From positions 1 to 32,288 of the forward strand of contig CALEXX010000002.1 in assembly GCA_937925095.1 (NCBI GenBank): a stretch of 32,288 nucleotides of DNA, in the 5' to 3' direction. The notes under the pieces are model-generated. The model did no database searches, was not told the origin of the DNA, and was given only the letters and a program-made list of their open reading frames with translations. Source of the stretch: an uncultured Leptotrichia sp. (GTDB lineage: Bacteria > Fusobacteriota > Fusobacteriia > Fusobacteriales > Leptotrichiaceae). Shown here one piece after another: positions 1 through 8,984 of the stretch. Made by a program: the position numbers and the translations under genes. The stretch's first letter is position 1. Each line of letters begins with the position of its first letter.

Positions 1-1
1 T

Positions 2-286
2 GAAATTGAAAATCTGCTTGGTCGGAACATTTTCAAACTCTCGGGTGGAGAAAAGCAGATTCTATGTGTGGCATCCTGCTATATTTCAGGATGTAAAATC
101 ATAGTACTTGATGAGCCGTCTTCCAATCTGGATGAAAAATATATTGATATATTAATAAAATTATATTATTCTATCACAATTTTATCAATAATTTCAATTA
201 TTTTTCTAATATTTCCTATTCATTTTTTTTATACTTTTCCCGTAATATTTTTTACCAAAGTTATAATTAAAAGAAATTTATCTTGA
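2..286 (+). pseudogene. ABC transporter ATPase, 3' fragment (truncated)
   Basis: The frame is open from the left edge and reads through an ABC signature (LSGGEKQ), a Walker B strand (KIIVLDEP) and a D-loop (SSNLD), so it is the second half of an ATP-binding cassette, closest in style to ECF/cobalt-type ATPases. After the D-loop, homology stops. The remaining 40 or so codons are AT-rich and encode a hydrophobic run (Ile, Phe, Tyr) in place of the strand and switch histidine (H-loop) that should follow. The 5' part lies outside the window. Without the H-loop the product is unlikely to hydrolyse ATP, so I call it a truncated remnant. A frameshift near position 165 or replacement of the 3' end would both fit. 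Confidence 0.7.
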
Positions 287-311
287 CATCAATAACACAA
301 ATCATTATAAT
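283..311 (+). promoter_or_regulatory. Consensus sigma-70 promoter for the yitT-like gene
   Basis: TTGACA (283-288) and TATAAT (306-311) are both perfect consensus boxes with a 17-bp spacer. Transcription should start near 318, about 36 nt before the ATG at 354. It lies partly inside the end of the degenerate ABC ATPase frame. Confidence 0.85.
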
Positions 312-353
312 AGAGCAGAATAATTTTATAGGAATAGGAGATTTGAGAAGAAA

Positions 354-1208
354 ATGAAATACAATATTATAAAAACTACAAAAGAATATGCGGTTATTAC
401 ACTTGGAGTATTTATATTATCAGTCGGGCTACAATTTTTCTTTTTCCCGAATAAAATAGCCAGTGGAGGAATTACAGGATTTGCCCTAATTATGACCCAC
501 ATGTTTAACATACCTAGCAGTATTATTGTTACAATTGGTAACGTTATACTATTTTCCATGGCATTTGTAATGATAAGTGGACAATTTGGAATTAAAAGTA
601 TTTACGCAACTATACTTTTATCACTTTTTTTAGGACTATTTGAAAAATTTGCTCCTAATCAGGCTTTTACAGATGATTTAATATTAGCAACTATATTTGG
701 AAGTGTCTTTGCATCTGTCGGGACTTCAATACTTTATATGTTTGAAGCCTCAACAGGAGGAACTTCAATAATTGGAAAGATTATCCAGAAATATTTTCAT
801 ATAGGTTACGGAATGTCTAATTTTATGGTAGATGCCACTGTCACAATTCTTGCCATGTTCTCTTTTGGTATTGAATTAGCACTTGTAGGTTTACTGAGTG
901 TCTATTTTTCAGGTTTTTTAACTGATAAACTAATTGACGGATTTTACTCAAGTAAACAGGTTATGGTAATAACATCACAGAAAGAACTTGTTATAGAATA
1001 CATTCTGAAGGACTTTGACAGAGGATGTACAATTCTTAAAGCTGTTGGAGGATATTCAGGGGCAGAAAGAGATATTCTTCTTGTTATACTTGACAGAAGA
1101 CAGTTTATTGCACTAAGAAAATTTTTAAAGGAAAATGACCCACGTGCCTTCGTAACAGTTACAGAAACTTCGAAAGTTTTTGGGGAAGGATTTAATCAGC
1201 TGCATTAA
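354..1208 (+). CDS. YitT family membrane protein (DUF161/DUF2179)
   Basis: A 284-residue protein. The first 190 residues contain five to six hydrophobic segments with glycine-rich turns such as SGGITG and STGGTS, typical of the YitT/DUF161 fold. The last 80 or so residues form the soluble DUF2179 domain, with the family pattern DRGCTILKAVGGYSGAERDILLVI. It is an inner-membrane protein of unknown function; no transport substrate is established for the family. The ATG at 354 follows an AGGAG at 336-340. The gene is monocistronic, with its own consensus promoter upstream and a strong nested hairpin terminator 80 bp downstream. The length is normal for the family. Confidence 0.9.
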   Translation: MKYNIIKTTKEYAVITLGVFILSVGLQFFFFPNKIASGGITGFALIMTHMFNIPSSIIVTIGNVILFSMAFVMISGQFGIKSIYATILLSLFLGLFEKFAPNQAFTDDLILATIFGSVFASVGTSILYMFEASTGGTSIIGKIIQKYFHIGYGMSNFMVDATVTILAMFSFGIELALVGLLSVYFSGFLTDKLIDGFYSSKQVMVITSQKELVIEYILKDFDRGCTILKAVGGYSGAERDILLVILDRRQFIALRKFLKENDPRAFVTVTETSKVFGEGFNQLH

Positions 1209-1288
1209 AAATTAATAATATCAAGCCAAAAAAATAATAGTTATTCATTTATCAAAATTTTACTCATATAAAACAGTCATTCATTAAG

Positions 1289-1333
1289 AAAAAATTATAA
1301 ACTCGCTTTAAAAAGCTCAGACAATAATTTTTT
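1289..1333 (+). terminator. Intrinsic terminator after the yitT-like gene
   Basis: Nested inverted repeat: an outer 10-bp arm AAAAAATTAT (1289-1298) with ATAATTTTTT (1324-1333), and an inner stem GCTTT/AAAGC (1305-1316). The 3' arm carries the T-run. The A-run/T-run symmetry means it could work in both directions. Confidence 0.6.
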
Positions 1334-1411
1334 CTACAACTCATTTCCTGTTTTATATTGTAAAATTGTTTAATAATTCATAACTATTATTTTTTTTATT
1401 TTACATTATCA

Positions 1412-1430
1412 CCTTGTAATTAGTACAAGG
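1412..1430 (-). terminator. Weak hairpin just after pepT stop
   Basis: CCTTGT (1412-1417) and ACAAGG (1425-1430) form a 6-bp stem directly after the pepT stop codon. The minus strand has no immediate T-run, so termination here is uncertain. The rest of the 224-bp gap between yitT and pepT shows nothing else beyond the terminator at 1289-1333. Confidence 0.3.
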
Positions 1431-1432
1431 GG

Positions 1433-2662
1433 TTATCCTTTTTGCTCATTTAATTTTATTATTTCTATAATTGTATCTGTTGCCTGTACCATGCTTTCAA
1501 GTGCAACAAATTCATATTTTCCATGGAAATTTTCTCCACCAGCAAATATATTTGGTGTAGGAAGTCCCATAAATGAAATTTTTGAACCGTCAGTACCACC
1601 ACGGATAGCTTTTATAATAGGCTTAATTCCAAGATTTTCCATAGCTTCTCTTGCAATTTCCACTACATTCATGTGATTTTTTATAACTTCCCCCATATTG
1701 TAATACTGATCCTTCAAGCTTACTTTTACTGTTCCTTCTCCATATTTTTCATTTATTTTTTTAGCGACATCTTCTGCAAATTTTTTCTTTGCAAGGAATT
1801 TTTCCTTATCATGATCTCTTAGAATATATGTCAGTTCAGCGTCTTCAATTGTTGTTTTCATTCTTTCAAGCAGATAGAACCCTTCATATCCTTCTGTTTT
1901 TTCAGGAACTTCATCTGCCGGGAATAATGAAGCCAGTTCAACTGCAATTGTATTTGCATTTACCATTTTACCTTTTGCAGTTCCTGGATGCACACTTTTC
2001 CCCTTTATTGTAAAAATTGCTTCTGCCGCATTGAAACTTTCATATTCCAGTTCCCCTACAGGTCCTCCGTCCATTGTGTAGGCAAAGTCCGCATTAAATT
2101 CTTTTACATTAAAATTATCTGCCCCTCTTCCTATTTCTTCATCAGGTCCAAAGGCTACCCTTACATCTCCATGTTTAATTTCAGGATGATTTTTAAGATA
2201 TTTTACAGCTTCTATAATTTCCACTATTCCTGATTTATCATCTGCACCAAGAAGTGTAGTTCCGTCTGTAGTAATAAGTGTTTTTCCTACATAATTTTTC
2301 AAATTTGGAAATTCATCCACATGCATTGTTATTCCTAAATCCTTATTTAGCACTATGTCTTTTCCGTCATAGTTTTCAATTATCTGAGGATTTATATTTA
2401 CAGCATTAAAATCTGCTGTATCCATATGTGCGATAAATCCTACTACAGGAACCTTTTTATCTGTATTTGATGGTAATGTACCATTTACAAAGCAAGCATC
2501 ATTTATAAATACATTTTCAAGCCCTATTTCTTCCAGTTCAGCCTTCAGCATTTTTGCAAATTCTACCTGTGTCTGCGTTGTCGGTATTGTTTCACTTTCA
2601 TCATTTGATCTTGTTTCAATTTTTACATACTTCAAAAATCTTTCTTTTAATGTATCGTACAT
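1433..2662 (-). CDS. pepT: Peptidase T (tripeptide aminopeptidase)
   Basis: A 409-residue M20 family metallopeptidase that removes the N-terminal residue from tripeptides in the cytoplasm. The di-zinc site is intact: His79 and Asp81 (AHMDT), Asp141 (LGADDKSG), the catalytic Glu175 and the ligand Glu176 (GPDEEIGRG), Asp198 (TMDGG) and a late His380 (GGENFHGKYE). The dimerisation lid with SVHPGTAKGKMVNA follows the first half of the catalytic domain. Length and motif spacing match well-characterised PepT proteins of about 408 residues. ATG 2662 is preceded by AGGAA at a good distance. It is probably transcribed alone, since a terminator-like hairpin separates it from the upstream gene. With pepF nearby it fits a peptide-fermenting lifestyle. 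Confidence 0.95.
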   Translation of the reverse strand: MYDTLKERFLKYVKIETRSNDESETIPTTQTQVEFAKMLKAELEEIGLENVFINDACFVNGTLPSNTDKKVPVVGFIAHMDTADFNAVNINPQIIENYDGKDIVLNKDLGITMHVDEFPNLKNYVGKTLITTDGTTLLGADDKSGIVEIIEAVKYLKNHPEIKHGDVRVAFGPDEEIGRGADNFNVKEFNADFAYTMDGGPVGELEYESFNAAEAIFTIKGKSVHPGTAKGKMVNANTIAVELASLFPADEVPEKTEGYEGFYLLERMKTTIEDAELTYILRDHDKEKFLAKKKFAEDVAKKINEKYGEGTVKVSLKDQYYNMGEVIKNHMNVVEIAREAMENLGIKPIIKAIRGGTDGSKISFMGLPTPNIFAGGENFHGKYEFVALESMVQATDTIIEIIKLNEQKG

Positions 2663-2758
2663 TTCAATTTCCTGCCTTTCTTTATTTAAATGTTAGTTTT
2701 ATCCTTTTTTTTAGTATACCCTATAATAACAATTATTTCAAATTTTATATTTATAATT

Positions 2759-2801
2759 AAAAATGTACCTCCAACCCTTGTTAAGTTTTTTGGTACATTT
2801 T
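2759..2801 (-). terminator. Hairpin terminator after DUF4153 gene
   Basis: A 10-bp stem AAAATGTACC/GGTACATTTT (2760-2769 with 2792-2801), 8 bp after the stop codon at 2809. Read on the minus strand it ends in TTTTT. The 22-nt loop can form a small inner stem with G-U pairs. Confidence 0.55.
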
Positions 2802-2808
2802 CTATTTT

Positions 2809-4683
2809 TTAGTTATTTTTTATACTGTAATAGAAACTATAATAATATTTTGATACTCTCGGTGCCTTATGTTCTTCTCCTGTAACTGAAATTTCTATTA
2901 CCTTCACTTTATATTTTACTTTTTCATTTTCTCCTGTGAACTCCAGAATCTTTTCAGGTACTACAGAATCTTTTATTTCATCTTTACGTTTATTAACTCT
3001 CTGCTGTATTTCAGGATTTTTAATAATTTTGTCAATAATTTCCGGCATATTGACTTTTATAAGTTCTTTATTATCTTCAATTTTTCCGTCATAAACAGCA
3101 ATTCCTTCCTGTGAAAGTTTTACAGGGTACTTTCCAAAAAATTCTTTTACATTGTTATTATCTGTAAAGTAACTTTCCAGATTAGTAATTGCATAATCAT
3201 ATTCCTTCACTTCTTCTATACCGTTATACTGACTAACTAAAACATTTTCATTTATTCCGAACGTTACAAAATAGCTGTCTCCTATTGATACAAAGTCAGA
3301 ATATTGATACCATGCAGTATCTATCCCAAGGCTTTTTTCAAATTCTTCCCTGTCTTTATAAGGTTTTCCATCTGCTTTTCCAAAAGGCTTAAGATTTTCT
3401 ATATCATTTCTTCTATCATTAATTCCTAAAATATAGTTTAGCACATCTGTAACTTCATACTTCTTTTCTTTGGCCAATTCAGGTTTTTTTACAAGTTTTC
3501 CATCCTTTAGAAGACCATGTTTAACAAGTATTTTTTCAAACCTTTTATTTTGACTCATAAGAGTGATTCTTCTGTTGTTTACAGGAGTGAAAACACTAAT
3601 ATACACAACTGTAATAAGAGAAATCAGTATAATACTCAGCCTTGCCTTGAAAATACTGCTTACCATACAGAATATAAGCCACATTGCCAATAAAACTACA
3701 AAATATCTTGAAGGTGTCACTCCATACTGGGAAATCCTTTTTGATATTGAAACTATTGAAAGTACCAGTAGCGGAAGTGAAGCAAAAGGAAAATACTTTT
3801 TAAATACTCTTGCCACCGAATCTTTTTTCGCCATAGGAGTCACCATTATCATTATGAACAGGCTGAAAATTGTATACCATAGAATCAGGTGGGATACAAG
3901 TCCCTGTGGCCAGCTTCTAGTTATAAGCATTTTACCAAAATATACATATAAAATACCTGTATATGTTGTTATTAACGGTATTACGATAAAATATATCAGA
4001 AATTTGAAAATTTTATGAATTTCATAGTTTTCTAAACTTTCATCAACTTTTTTAAGTTTTGAAAGAAAAAATATTACTGAAAATACAAATACTACGAATA
4101 ACCATGTTTCAATGTATATGTTGCTATCTAATTTTATTAGTGAAAGTCCGTCAATTGTAGCAAATACAGCAATAAGTCCTAAGAATAAAACTACTGAAAA
4201 TAATATAGTGACTGTTTTATCAACAATGACACTCTGAAAATATTTTTCTTCCTCATCTTTTTTTCCTATAACCGGTACAAGCAGGAAACAAAGGAAAAAT
4301 ATTATCCCTGTTGCCATTAACTGCTCCAAACTATCTAAAGTAGAGCTGTCATTTTTACCAGATAAATAATAAAATCTGTAGAAAATTATAAAAACAAGTG
4401 TAATCAGTGCATTTATAAATCTTATTACCCATTTATTTTTTCCTGAAAGATATTTTTCCCTTGCCAGTTCCAATGCCAAAGTTAAAGGAATACTCATTCC
4501 TAATAGAATTACCATTTTATGCAGTTCATTTAGCAGATTTTCATTTTTTAACTCAGGATTTTCTACAAGATAAACTGAAAGTATAAAAACCACAACACTG
4601 CAAAAAACTGTCAATGGAAACCTTTCAATTGCTTTTTTCATATCAGGTAAAAAACTTTTTATTTTTTCTTTTATTTTAGACAT
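2809..4683 (-). CDS. DUF4153 domain-containing membrane protein
   Basis: A 624-residue polytopic membrane protein. An N-terminal cytoplasmic helix (residues 1-20) leads into about ten hydrophobic segments up to residue 375, followed by a 240-residue soluble C-terminal domain rich in Lys and Glu with no hydrophobic stretch. The start (LPDMKKAIERFPLTVFCSVV) and the overall plan fit DUF4153 proteins, a family of unknown function that is frequent in Fusobacteria and Bacteroidetes. The C-terminal part contains repeated short tyrosine-rich stretches (Trp-Tyr-Gln-Tyr near residue 475) but no catalytic motif that I recognise. ATG 4683 is preceded by GGAAGGGAG. It appears monocistronic, with a terminator downstream and a 190-bp gap upstream. 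Confidence 0.8.
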   Translation of the reverse strand: MSKIKEKIKSFLPDMKKAIERFPLTVFCSVVVFILSVYLVENPELKNENLLNELHKMVILLGMSIPLTLALELAREKYLSGKNKWVIRFINALITLVFIIFYRFYYLSGKNDSSTLDSLEQLMATGIIFFLCFLLVPVIGKKDEEEKYFQSVIVDKTVTILFSVVLFLGLIAVFATIDGLSLIKLDSNIYIETWLFVVFVFSVIFFLSKLKKVDESLENYEIHKIFKFLIYFIVIPLITTYTGILYVYFGKMLITRSWPQGLVSHLILWYTIFSLFIMIMVTPMAKKDSVARVFKKYFPFASLPLLVLSIVSISKRISQYGVTPSRYFVVLLAMWLIFCMVSSIFKARLSIILISLITVVYISVFTPVNNRRITLMSQNKRFEKILVKHGLLKDGKLVKKPELAKEKKYEVTDVLNYILGINDRRNDIENLKPFGKADGKPYKDREEFEKSLGIDTAWYQYSDFVSIGDSYFVTFGINENVLVSQYNGIEEVKEYDYAITNLESYFTDNNNVKEFFGKYPVKLSQEGIAVYDGKIEDNKELIKVNMPEIIDKIIKNPEIQQRVNKRKDEIKDSVVPEKILEFTGENEKVKYKVKVIEISVTGEEHKAPRVSKYYYSFYYSIKNN

Positions 4684-4873
4684 AGAAATTTCTCCCTTCC
4701 ATTTATTTTTTCTATTTTAATACTTTAAGCTTAAAGAAAAATGAAAATTTCAAAATTTTTTAAAATTTTTATAGTATCATAGATTGTATAAATAAAAAGG
4801 AGAAATCATACTAAAATATACCTTTATACTTTTCAGTATTTATTTTCTGTATCCTTCATTCTATAAACAGCAT

Positions 4874-6739
4874 CTATTTTTTCAGTTTTTTTATTTCTAT
4901 TTCCAGTTTATCAAGCAGAATATCAAACTGTTTTGCAACTTCTTCTATTGCAGTTTTTTTAGATAAATCAACTCCCGCTTTTTTAAGCTGGTTCATTGGG
5001 AAGTCACTTCCTCCTGAAGAAAGAAGTCCTATATATTTTTTCAATGAAGCATTTCTTTTCTTTTCATCCTTTTCCTTTATTATTTTATCATAAAGTATTG
5101 CCGATGATGCAAAACAAGTTGCATACTGGTATACATAGAAAGGAGAGTTAAAGAAGTGTGGAATTCTTGCCCACAATACATATAGAAGCTCTTCCTTTTC
5201 AACATTTTTACCATAATATTCATCAAATAATTTTTCTATAATTCCAGTTAAAACTTCAGCAGTTACAGGCTCACCTTTTTCTACCAGTTCATGTGCCTGA
5301 TATTCATAGTCTGCAAGAAGTGCCTGAAAATAGAATGTTCCTACTATATTTCCTATTTCCTGTTCAAGCAGTGCTATTTTTTCAACAGGATCTTCTGTAT
5401 TTTCAAGCATGTAGTCAAGCAGAAGTTTTTCATTAAATGTTGAAGCTACTTCAGCCACAAATATTGTATAATCAGAAGTTGAAAATGGCTGATTTTCATC
5501 AGAATAAAGCGTATGTAAAGTATGACCAAGTTCATGTGCCAAAGTAAATACACTGTCCAATGTTTTATTATAATTTAAAAGCATGTAAGGGTGTACACCG
5601 TAAACTCCGGCAGAATATGCTCCACTTCTTTTACCTTTTGCTTCAAAAACATCAAGCCAACCTTCGCTTATTGCCTTTTTCATTTTTTCTGTATATTCTT
5701 CTCCAAGAGGAGCCACTGACTTCAGCACTATTTCCTTCGCATCATCATATTCATAGTCCTTGTCAAATTCAACAAGATTTATCGAACCATCATAATTATG
5801 ATATTTTTTCAGACCTAATATTTTTTTTCTTAATTTCAGGTATCTCTTTAAAGGTTCCGTATTCTTTTTTGCAGTATTTATAAGATTTAGATAAACCTTT
5901 TCAGGAATGTTGTTCCCTTCCAGAAAACTTGATAGAAAAGTCTCATAGTTATGGGATTTCATTGATGCTATATCCCTCTGTAAAAGTGAATTATACACTG
6001 CCGCAATTGTATTTTCCCTTTTCTTATACAATCCGTAATAATTTTCAAACATTAGTTTTCTATCTTCCTGATTTCTATTTTTAGTCAGTATTTTCCCGTA
6101 GTTTGCAGGTGTTACTTCTACTTCTTCCCCTGAGCTTAATTTTATTGTTGGCCATTCCACATCAGTTACAGTTATTTCAGAATATATCGTTCTCGGTGCT
6201 GACATATATGAACTGTAAAATGAAAGAAGTTTACTTTCATTTTCCTTCAGTATATGCTTCTGAAGCCTGAATAGGTTTTCCACTCCAAATCTGTAGTCTG
6301 AAAATTCTTTTTTAACTATCCATTTTTCTATTTTTTCCCTATTATTTCTAAGTTCAGAGTTTATCCATGATAATTCTGTATTTATTTTTGCAAATAGAAA
6401 CTCTACCTTCTGCAGATTTTCCACAGCATCCTTATCAAGTGAATTTAAATCCCTTGCCAGCTGTGGATAACGATACAGTTTATAGGAAATTTTATCCATT
6501 TCTTCCTGTTTCTTAAAAAATTCAAGTAAATCTTTTTCCTTTCCAAGTTTCCCTTTGTATGAAACCAGCTCTTCAGCCTGTTTTTCGACTTTTTTATAAT
6601 CTTTTCCCCATTCTTTGTAATCTTTATAAATATCACTCAAGTTCCATTTATATTCTTTACCTGTTTCCTGTTCTTTTTTCTTACATACTTTTGCTGTTCC
6701 TTTTTCTTTCACAGTTTTTTTACATGTACTTTTTTTCAT
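4874..6739 (-). CDS. pepF: Oligoendopeptidase F (M3B metallopeptidase)
   Basis: A cytoplasmic zinc endopeptidase for short oligopeptides, 621 residues from the preferred start. The HEXXH site reads LAHELGHTLHT (His402, Glu403, His406 in this numbering), and the third zinc ligand is Glu430 in AEVASTFNEKLL, as in M3 enzymes. The N-terminal M3 oligopeptidase domain spans residues 30-180. I choose ATG 6739 because GGAGG and AGGGA lie just upstream. The longer frame begins at a TTG (6757) that overlaps this Shine-Dalgarno. The first 28 residues are an unusual Lys/Cys-rich tail (TCKK, KVCKKK) before the normal YKWNLSDIY start of the family. The ATG lies 1 nt after the stop of a tiny membrane protein gene, so translation is probably coupled. 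Confidence 0.93.
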   Translation of the reverse strand: MKKSTCKKTVKEKGTAKVCKKKEQETGKEYKWNLSDIYKDYKEWGKDYKKVEKQAEELVSYKGKLGKEKDLLEFFKKQEEMDKISYKLYRYPQLARDLNSLDKDAVENLQKVEFLFAKINTELSWINSELRNNREKIEKWIVKKEFSDYRFGVENLFRLQKHILKENESKLLSFYSSYMSAPRTIYSEITVTDVEWPTIKLSSGEEVEVTPANYGKILTKNRNQEDRKLMFENYYGLYKKRENTIAAVYNSLLQRDIASMKSHNYETFLSSFLEGNNIPEKVYLNLINTAKKNTEPLKRYLKLRKKILGLKKYHNYDGSINLVEFDKDYEYDDAKEIVLKSVAPLGEEYTEKMKKAISEGWLDVFEAKGKRSGAYSAGVYGVHPYMLLNYNKTLDSVFTLAHELGHTLHTLYSDENQPFSTSDYTIFVAEVASTFNEKLLLDYMLENTEDPVEKIALLEQEIGNIVGTFYFQALLADYEYQAHELVEKGEPVTAEVLTGIIEKLFDEYYGKNVEKEELLYVLWARIPHFFNSPFYVYQYATCFASSAILYDKIIKEKDEKKRNASLKKYIGLLSSGGSDFPMNQLKKAGVDLSKKTAIEEVAKQFDILLDKLEIEIKKLKK

Positions 6740-6740
6740 A

Positions 6741-6926
6741 TTATTCCCTTCCTCCAAACTTCATATATAAAAATATTACCAATGCAATTGGTATAACATA
6801 TATAACTACTGATAAAAAAGCATCAAGTGCAACTTTTAGAAAAGCTATTAAAATCACAATTATCAATGCATAAATTAAACTCTGTGTTATCATCTGCATG
6901 TTGCTTTTTGGTGTTACATCCTTCAT
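6741..6926 (-). CDS. Small membrane protein upstream of pepF
   Basis: A 61-residue protein with a short polar N-terminus (MKDVTPKSNMQ) and two closely spaced hydrophobic segments (residues 13-32 and 34-55), ending KFGGRE. It has a very strong ribosome binding site (GGGAGGG, 8 nt before ATG), and its stop codon is 1 nt from the pepF ATG, so the two are one transcription unit. The end of its coding sequence (Gly-Gly-Arg-Glu) doubles as the Shine-Dalgarno of pepF. I do not recognise a family. The size and hairpin-like topology would fit a regulatory membrane peptide, but nothing in the sequence proves a function. Confidence 0.75.
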   Translation of the reverse strand: MKDVTPKSNMQMITQSLIYALIIVILIAFLKVALDAFLSVVIYVIPIALVIFLYMKFGGRE

Positions 6927-6980
6927 TTTTATATCCCTCCCGCTACATTAAATTCTTTATATTTATTTTATAATCCTTAT

Positions 6981-7766
6981 TTAAATATATTTCTTTATTA
7001 AAAGCCTTTCCTTCCCTTTTTTTGTTTCCCCTCTGTCTGAAAACAGCCTGTATTTCCCATATCCTCTTATTGTTATAACAGAATCCATTTCAAGCATTTT
7101 CGACTTATCCTTTTCAGGCGAGTAATCTACGAGAACTTTTCCCTTTTCAATCGGTTCTATAACCTTTGTCCTTGATAAATTTGTTATTGCAGACACTATA
7201 CTGTCCAGCCTTTTAGAAGGAACTGTAATTATTTTATCATCAAATTTATATTTTGGAAGAATTTCCGTACCATCAAGTGAAATTTCCCTCACTTTACATG
7301 GAGCCTTTCCTATCTGTTTCAGCTCACTTAATATATGGCCTGATATCTTTTCTGAAACAGGAATATATCCTTTGTCATCTTCAAGTATAAGATCCCCCAT
7401 AAGTTCCCTTTTTATATTAAGTCCCATAAGGCTTCCAAGAAAATCCTTATGCTCATATTCCCTAAATTTTGAATTTATCTCTATTTCAAGCAATTTATAT
7501 GGAAACTCAGCATTTCCTCCATAAATATCAAATCCGGCAGGAATAAAGCCTATCTGCCTTCTGTCACTGTCTTGAAATATTCCGTCTGTTACAACTTTAA
7601 CTCCATCAAATTTTTCTGTCAGTTTTTTCCAGAAATTCGGTGTATAAAATTCCTCAGTAAAGCTTACTATTTCATACTTTTTTGCAATTTCAAAAGCATT
7701 GTAAAGCTTACTCGCTTCATACTCCATCTCCTGTGGAAACTGTTTTAAAAATATTTCTTTCTTCAT
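6981..7766 (-). CDS. YlmH-like RNA-binding protein with S4 domain
   Basis: A 261-residue protein. Residues 1-170 match the YlmH N-terminal fold, with the family hallmarks DSDRRQIGFIP and a LLEIEIN strand. Residues 185-245 form an S4 RNA-binding domain (VPSKRLDSIVSAITNLSRTK...GKVLVDY). In Firmicutes the homologue YlmH/RqcP2 binds the ribosome in tail-tagging quality control of stalled 50S subunits. The role here is inferred from the family. The frame can start four codons earlier at ATG 7778, but GAGGAAAAAA sits ideally before the ATG at 7766, so I prefer the shorter form. It is 54 bp upstream of the small membrane gene and pepF and may be cotranscribed with them. Confidence 0.85.
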   Translation of the reverse strand: MKKEIFLKQFPQEMEYEASKLYNAFEIAKKYEIVSFTEEFYTPNFWKKLTEKFDGVKVVTDGIFQDSDRRQIGFIPAGFDIYGGNAEFPYKLLEIEINSKFREYEHKDFLGSLMGLNIKRELMGDLILEDDKGYIPVSEKISGHILSELKQIGKAPCKVREISLDGTEILPKYKFDDKIITVPSKRLDSIVSAITNLSRTKVIEPIEKGKVLVDYSPEKDKSKMLEMDSVITIRGYGKYRLFSDRGETKKGKERLLIKKYI

Positions 7767-7844
7767 TTTTTTCCTCATTTAAATTATTTATTTTCCTATT
7801 CCTATTTTAACATAAACCAGTAAAAAATAGTATAGAATATTCTT

Positions 7845-8771
7845 TTATTCAGAATGGTGGATATTAATTTCTGTATCTTCAATCTGGACAGTCATATGGA
7901 AAATATTATGTGCTAACAGTTTTTCCTTTATTTCATTTACTATCCTGTAGTTATTGTACCTTTCATAATTATTAAGTAAAATATGGGCTGTTAATGAAAT
8001 TTCCTCGTTGTCATTTTTCCAGACATGAAGTTCATGTATATTTTTAATTCCATCTATACTTAAGATTTCATTTCTTAATGTCTCTAGATTAATTTCTGAC
8101 GGAACAGCTTCCATTAATATGAAAAATGCTTCCTTTGCTATTCTGTAACCTCCTATGAATATTATAATTGAAATTACAACACTCATAATTATGTCAATAT
8201 AGACAAAATCCGTAAAATATATAATTATACTTGAAATAATTACTCCTACTGAATTCAATAAATCTCCAAGAAAATGAAGCATTGCCGACTTTATGTTTAT
8301 ATTATTTTCCTTTTTTGTTGAAGAAAATAAAATCCATGTTATAACTATGTTGAATATAAGTCCAATTAATGCTATAAAAAACATGCTTCCATAGTCTATT
8401 TCCCTAGGATGAAAAAATCTTATAACAGATTCATATATCATTCCTGTGGCAATAAGTATAAGAACTATTCCATTCAGGAAAGCCACTATTACTTCAAGCC
8501 TTAAAAATCCGTAAGTAAATTTTTCAGTCGGTTTTTTTGTTTCAAAATATATGGCAACCATGCTCGCTCCTAGTGCCAGAACATCTGAAAACATATGAAA
8601 CGAATCTCCCACAAGGGAAAGTGAATTTGAAAACAGCCCTCCAAAAAGTTCCATCAGGGCAAAAAATAACGTTAAAAACAACGTAACATACAGTGTCTTT
8701 TTTGATTTCTTCTGAATTTTAAAATGATTTTTATGATGAAAGCTGCTACTTACTATTTTCTGTATCGCCAT
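7845..8771 (-). CDS. Cation diffusion facilitator (CzcD/ZitB-type metal exporter)
   Basis: A 308-residue CDF transporter that exchanges cytoplasmic Zn2+ (or Co/Cd) for protons. After a His-containing N-terminal tail (FHHKNH), six membrane segments cover residues 28-215. The transport-site residues are present: DSFHMFSD in segment 2 and HFLGDLLNS in segment 5 supply the two HxxxD pairs typical of zinc CDFs. The cytoplasmic ferredoxin-like domain occupies residues 220-300 with HELHVW, the usual family signature, and the protein ends in His-His. ATG 8771 is preceded by a GGAGGTGGG site. The promoter region carries a duplicated decamer that may be a regulator site. Confidence 0.93.
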   Translation of the reverse strand: MAIQKIVSSSFHHKNHFKIQKKSKKTLYVTLFLTLFFALMELFGGLFSNSLSLVGDSFHMFSDVLALGASMVAIYFETKKPTEKFTYGFLRLEVIVAFLNGIVLILIATGMIYESVIRFFHPREIDYGSMFFIALIGLIFNIVITWILFSSTKKENNINIKSAMLHFLGDLLNSVGVIISSIIIYFTDFVYIDIIMSVVISIIIFIGGYRIAKEAFFILMEAVPSEINLETLRNEILSIDGIKNIHELHVWKNDNEEISLTAHILLNNYERYNNYRIVNEIKEKLLAHNIFHMTVQIEDTEINIHHSE

Positions 8772-8806
8772 TTTCCCACCTCCATAAAATTGAATTTTCC
8801 TTCTAA

Positions 8807-8832
8807 ATTGATTATAGCATTGATTGATTATA
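8807..8832 (-). promoter_or_regulatory. Extended -10 promoter with direct repeats, CDF gene
   Basis: On the minus strand TGC-TATAAT (8811-8819) is an extended -10, about 40 bp before the CDF ATG. The decamer ATTGATTATA occurs twice on the plus strand (8807-8816 and 8823-8832, 16-bp period), so the -10 box itself is repeated. This could be two overlapping promoters or a regulator-binding repeat. No good -35 is visible. Confidence 0.5.
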
Positions 8833-8904
8833 AAAAACAGAAATAAAATTACAACTATTATAAAACCTTTTTCAAGTCTAAATATTTTTAGATTTTTTGA
8901 AGTA

Positions 8905-8931
8905 TTTTAAAACAGCCCCTTTCGGAGCTGT
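8905..8931 (-). terminator. Intrinsic terminator of hcp
   Basis: On the minus strand ACAGCTCC-GAAA-GGGGCTGT forms an 8-bp stem (one G-U pair) capped by a GNRA tetraloop, followed by TTTT. It lies 54 bp after the hcp stop codon. Confidence 0.85.
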
Positions 8932-8984
8932 CATATATTTTCAAATTTATTATTCGCATTATTTATAAAAATTGATAACTGATA

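Noticed and set aside
3563..4018. 151-codon plus-strand frame inside the DUF4153 gene, and similar long antisense frames inside hcp, pepF and corC
   Set aside because: They are antisense shadows of well-supported genes, without ribosome sites or recognisable protein features.
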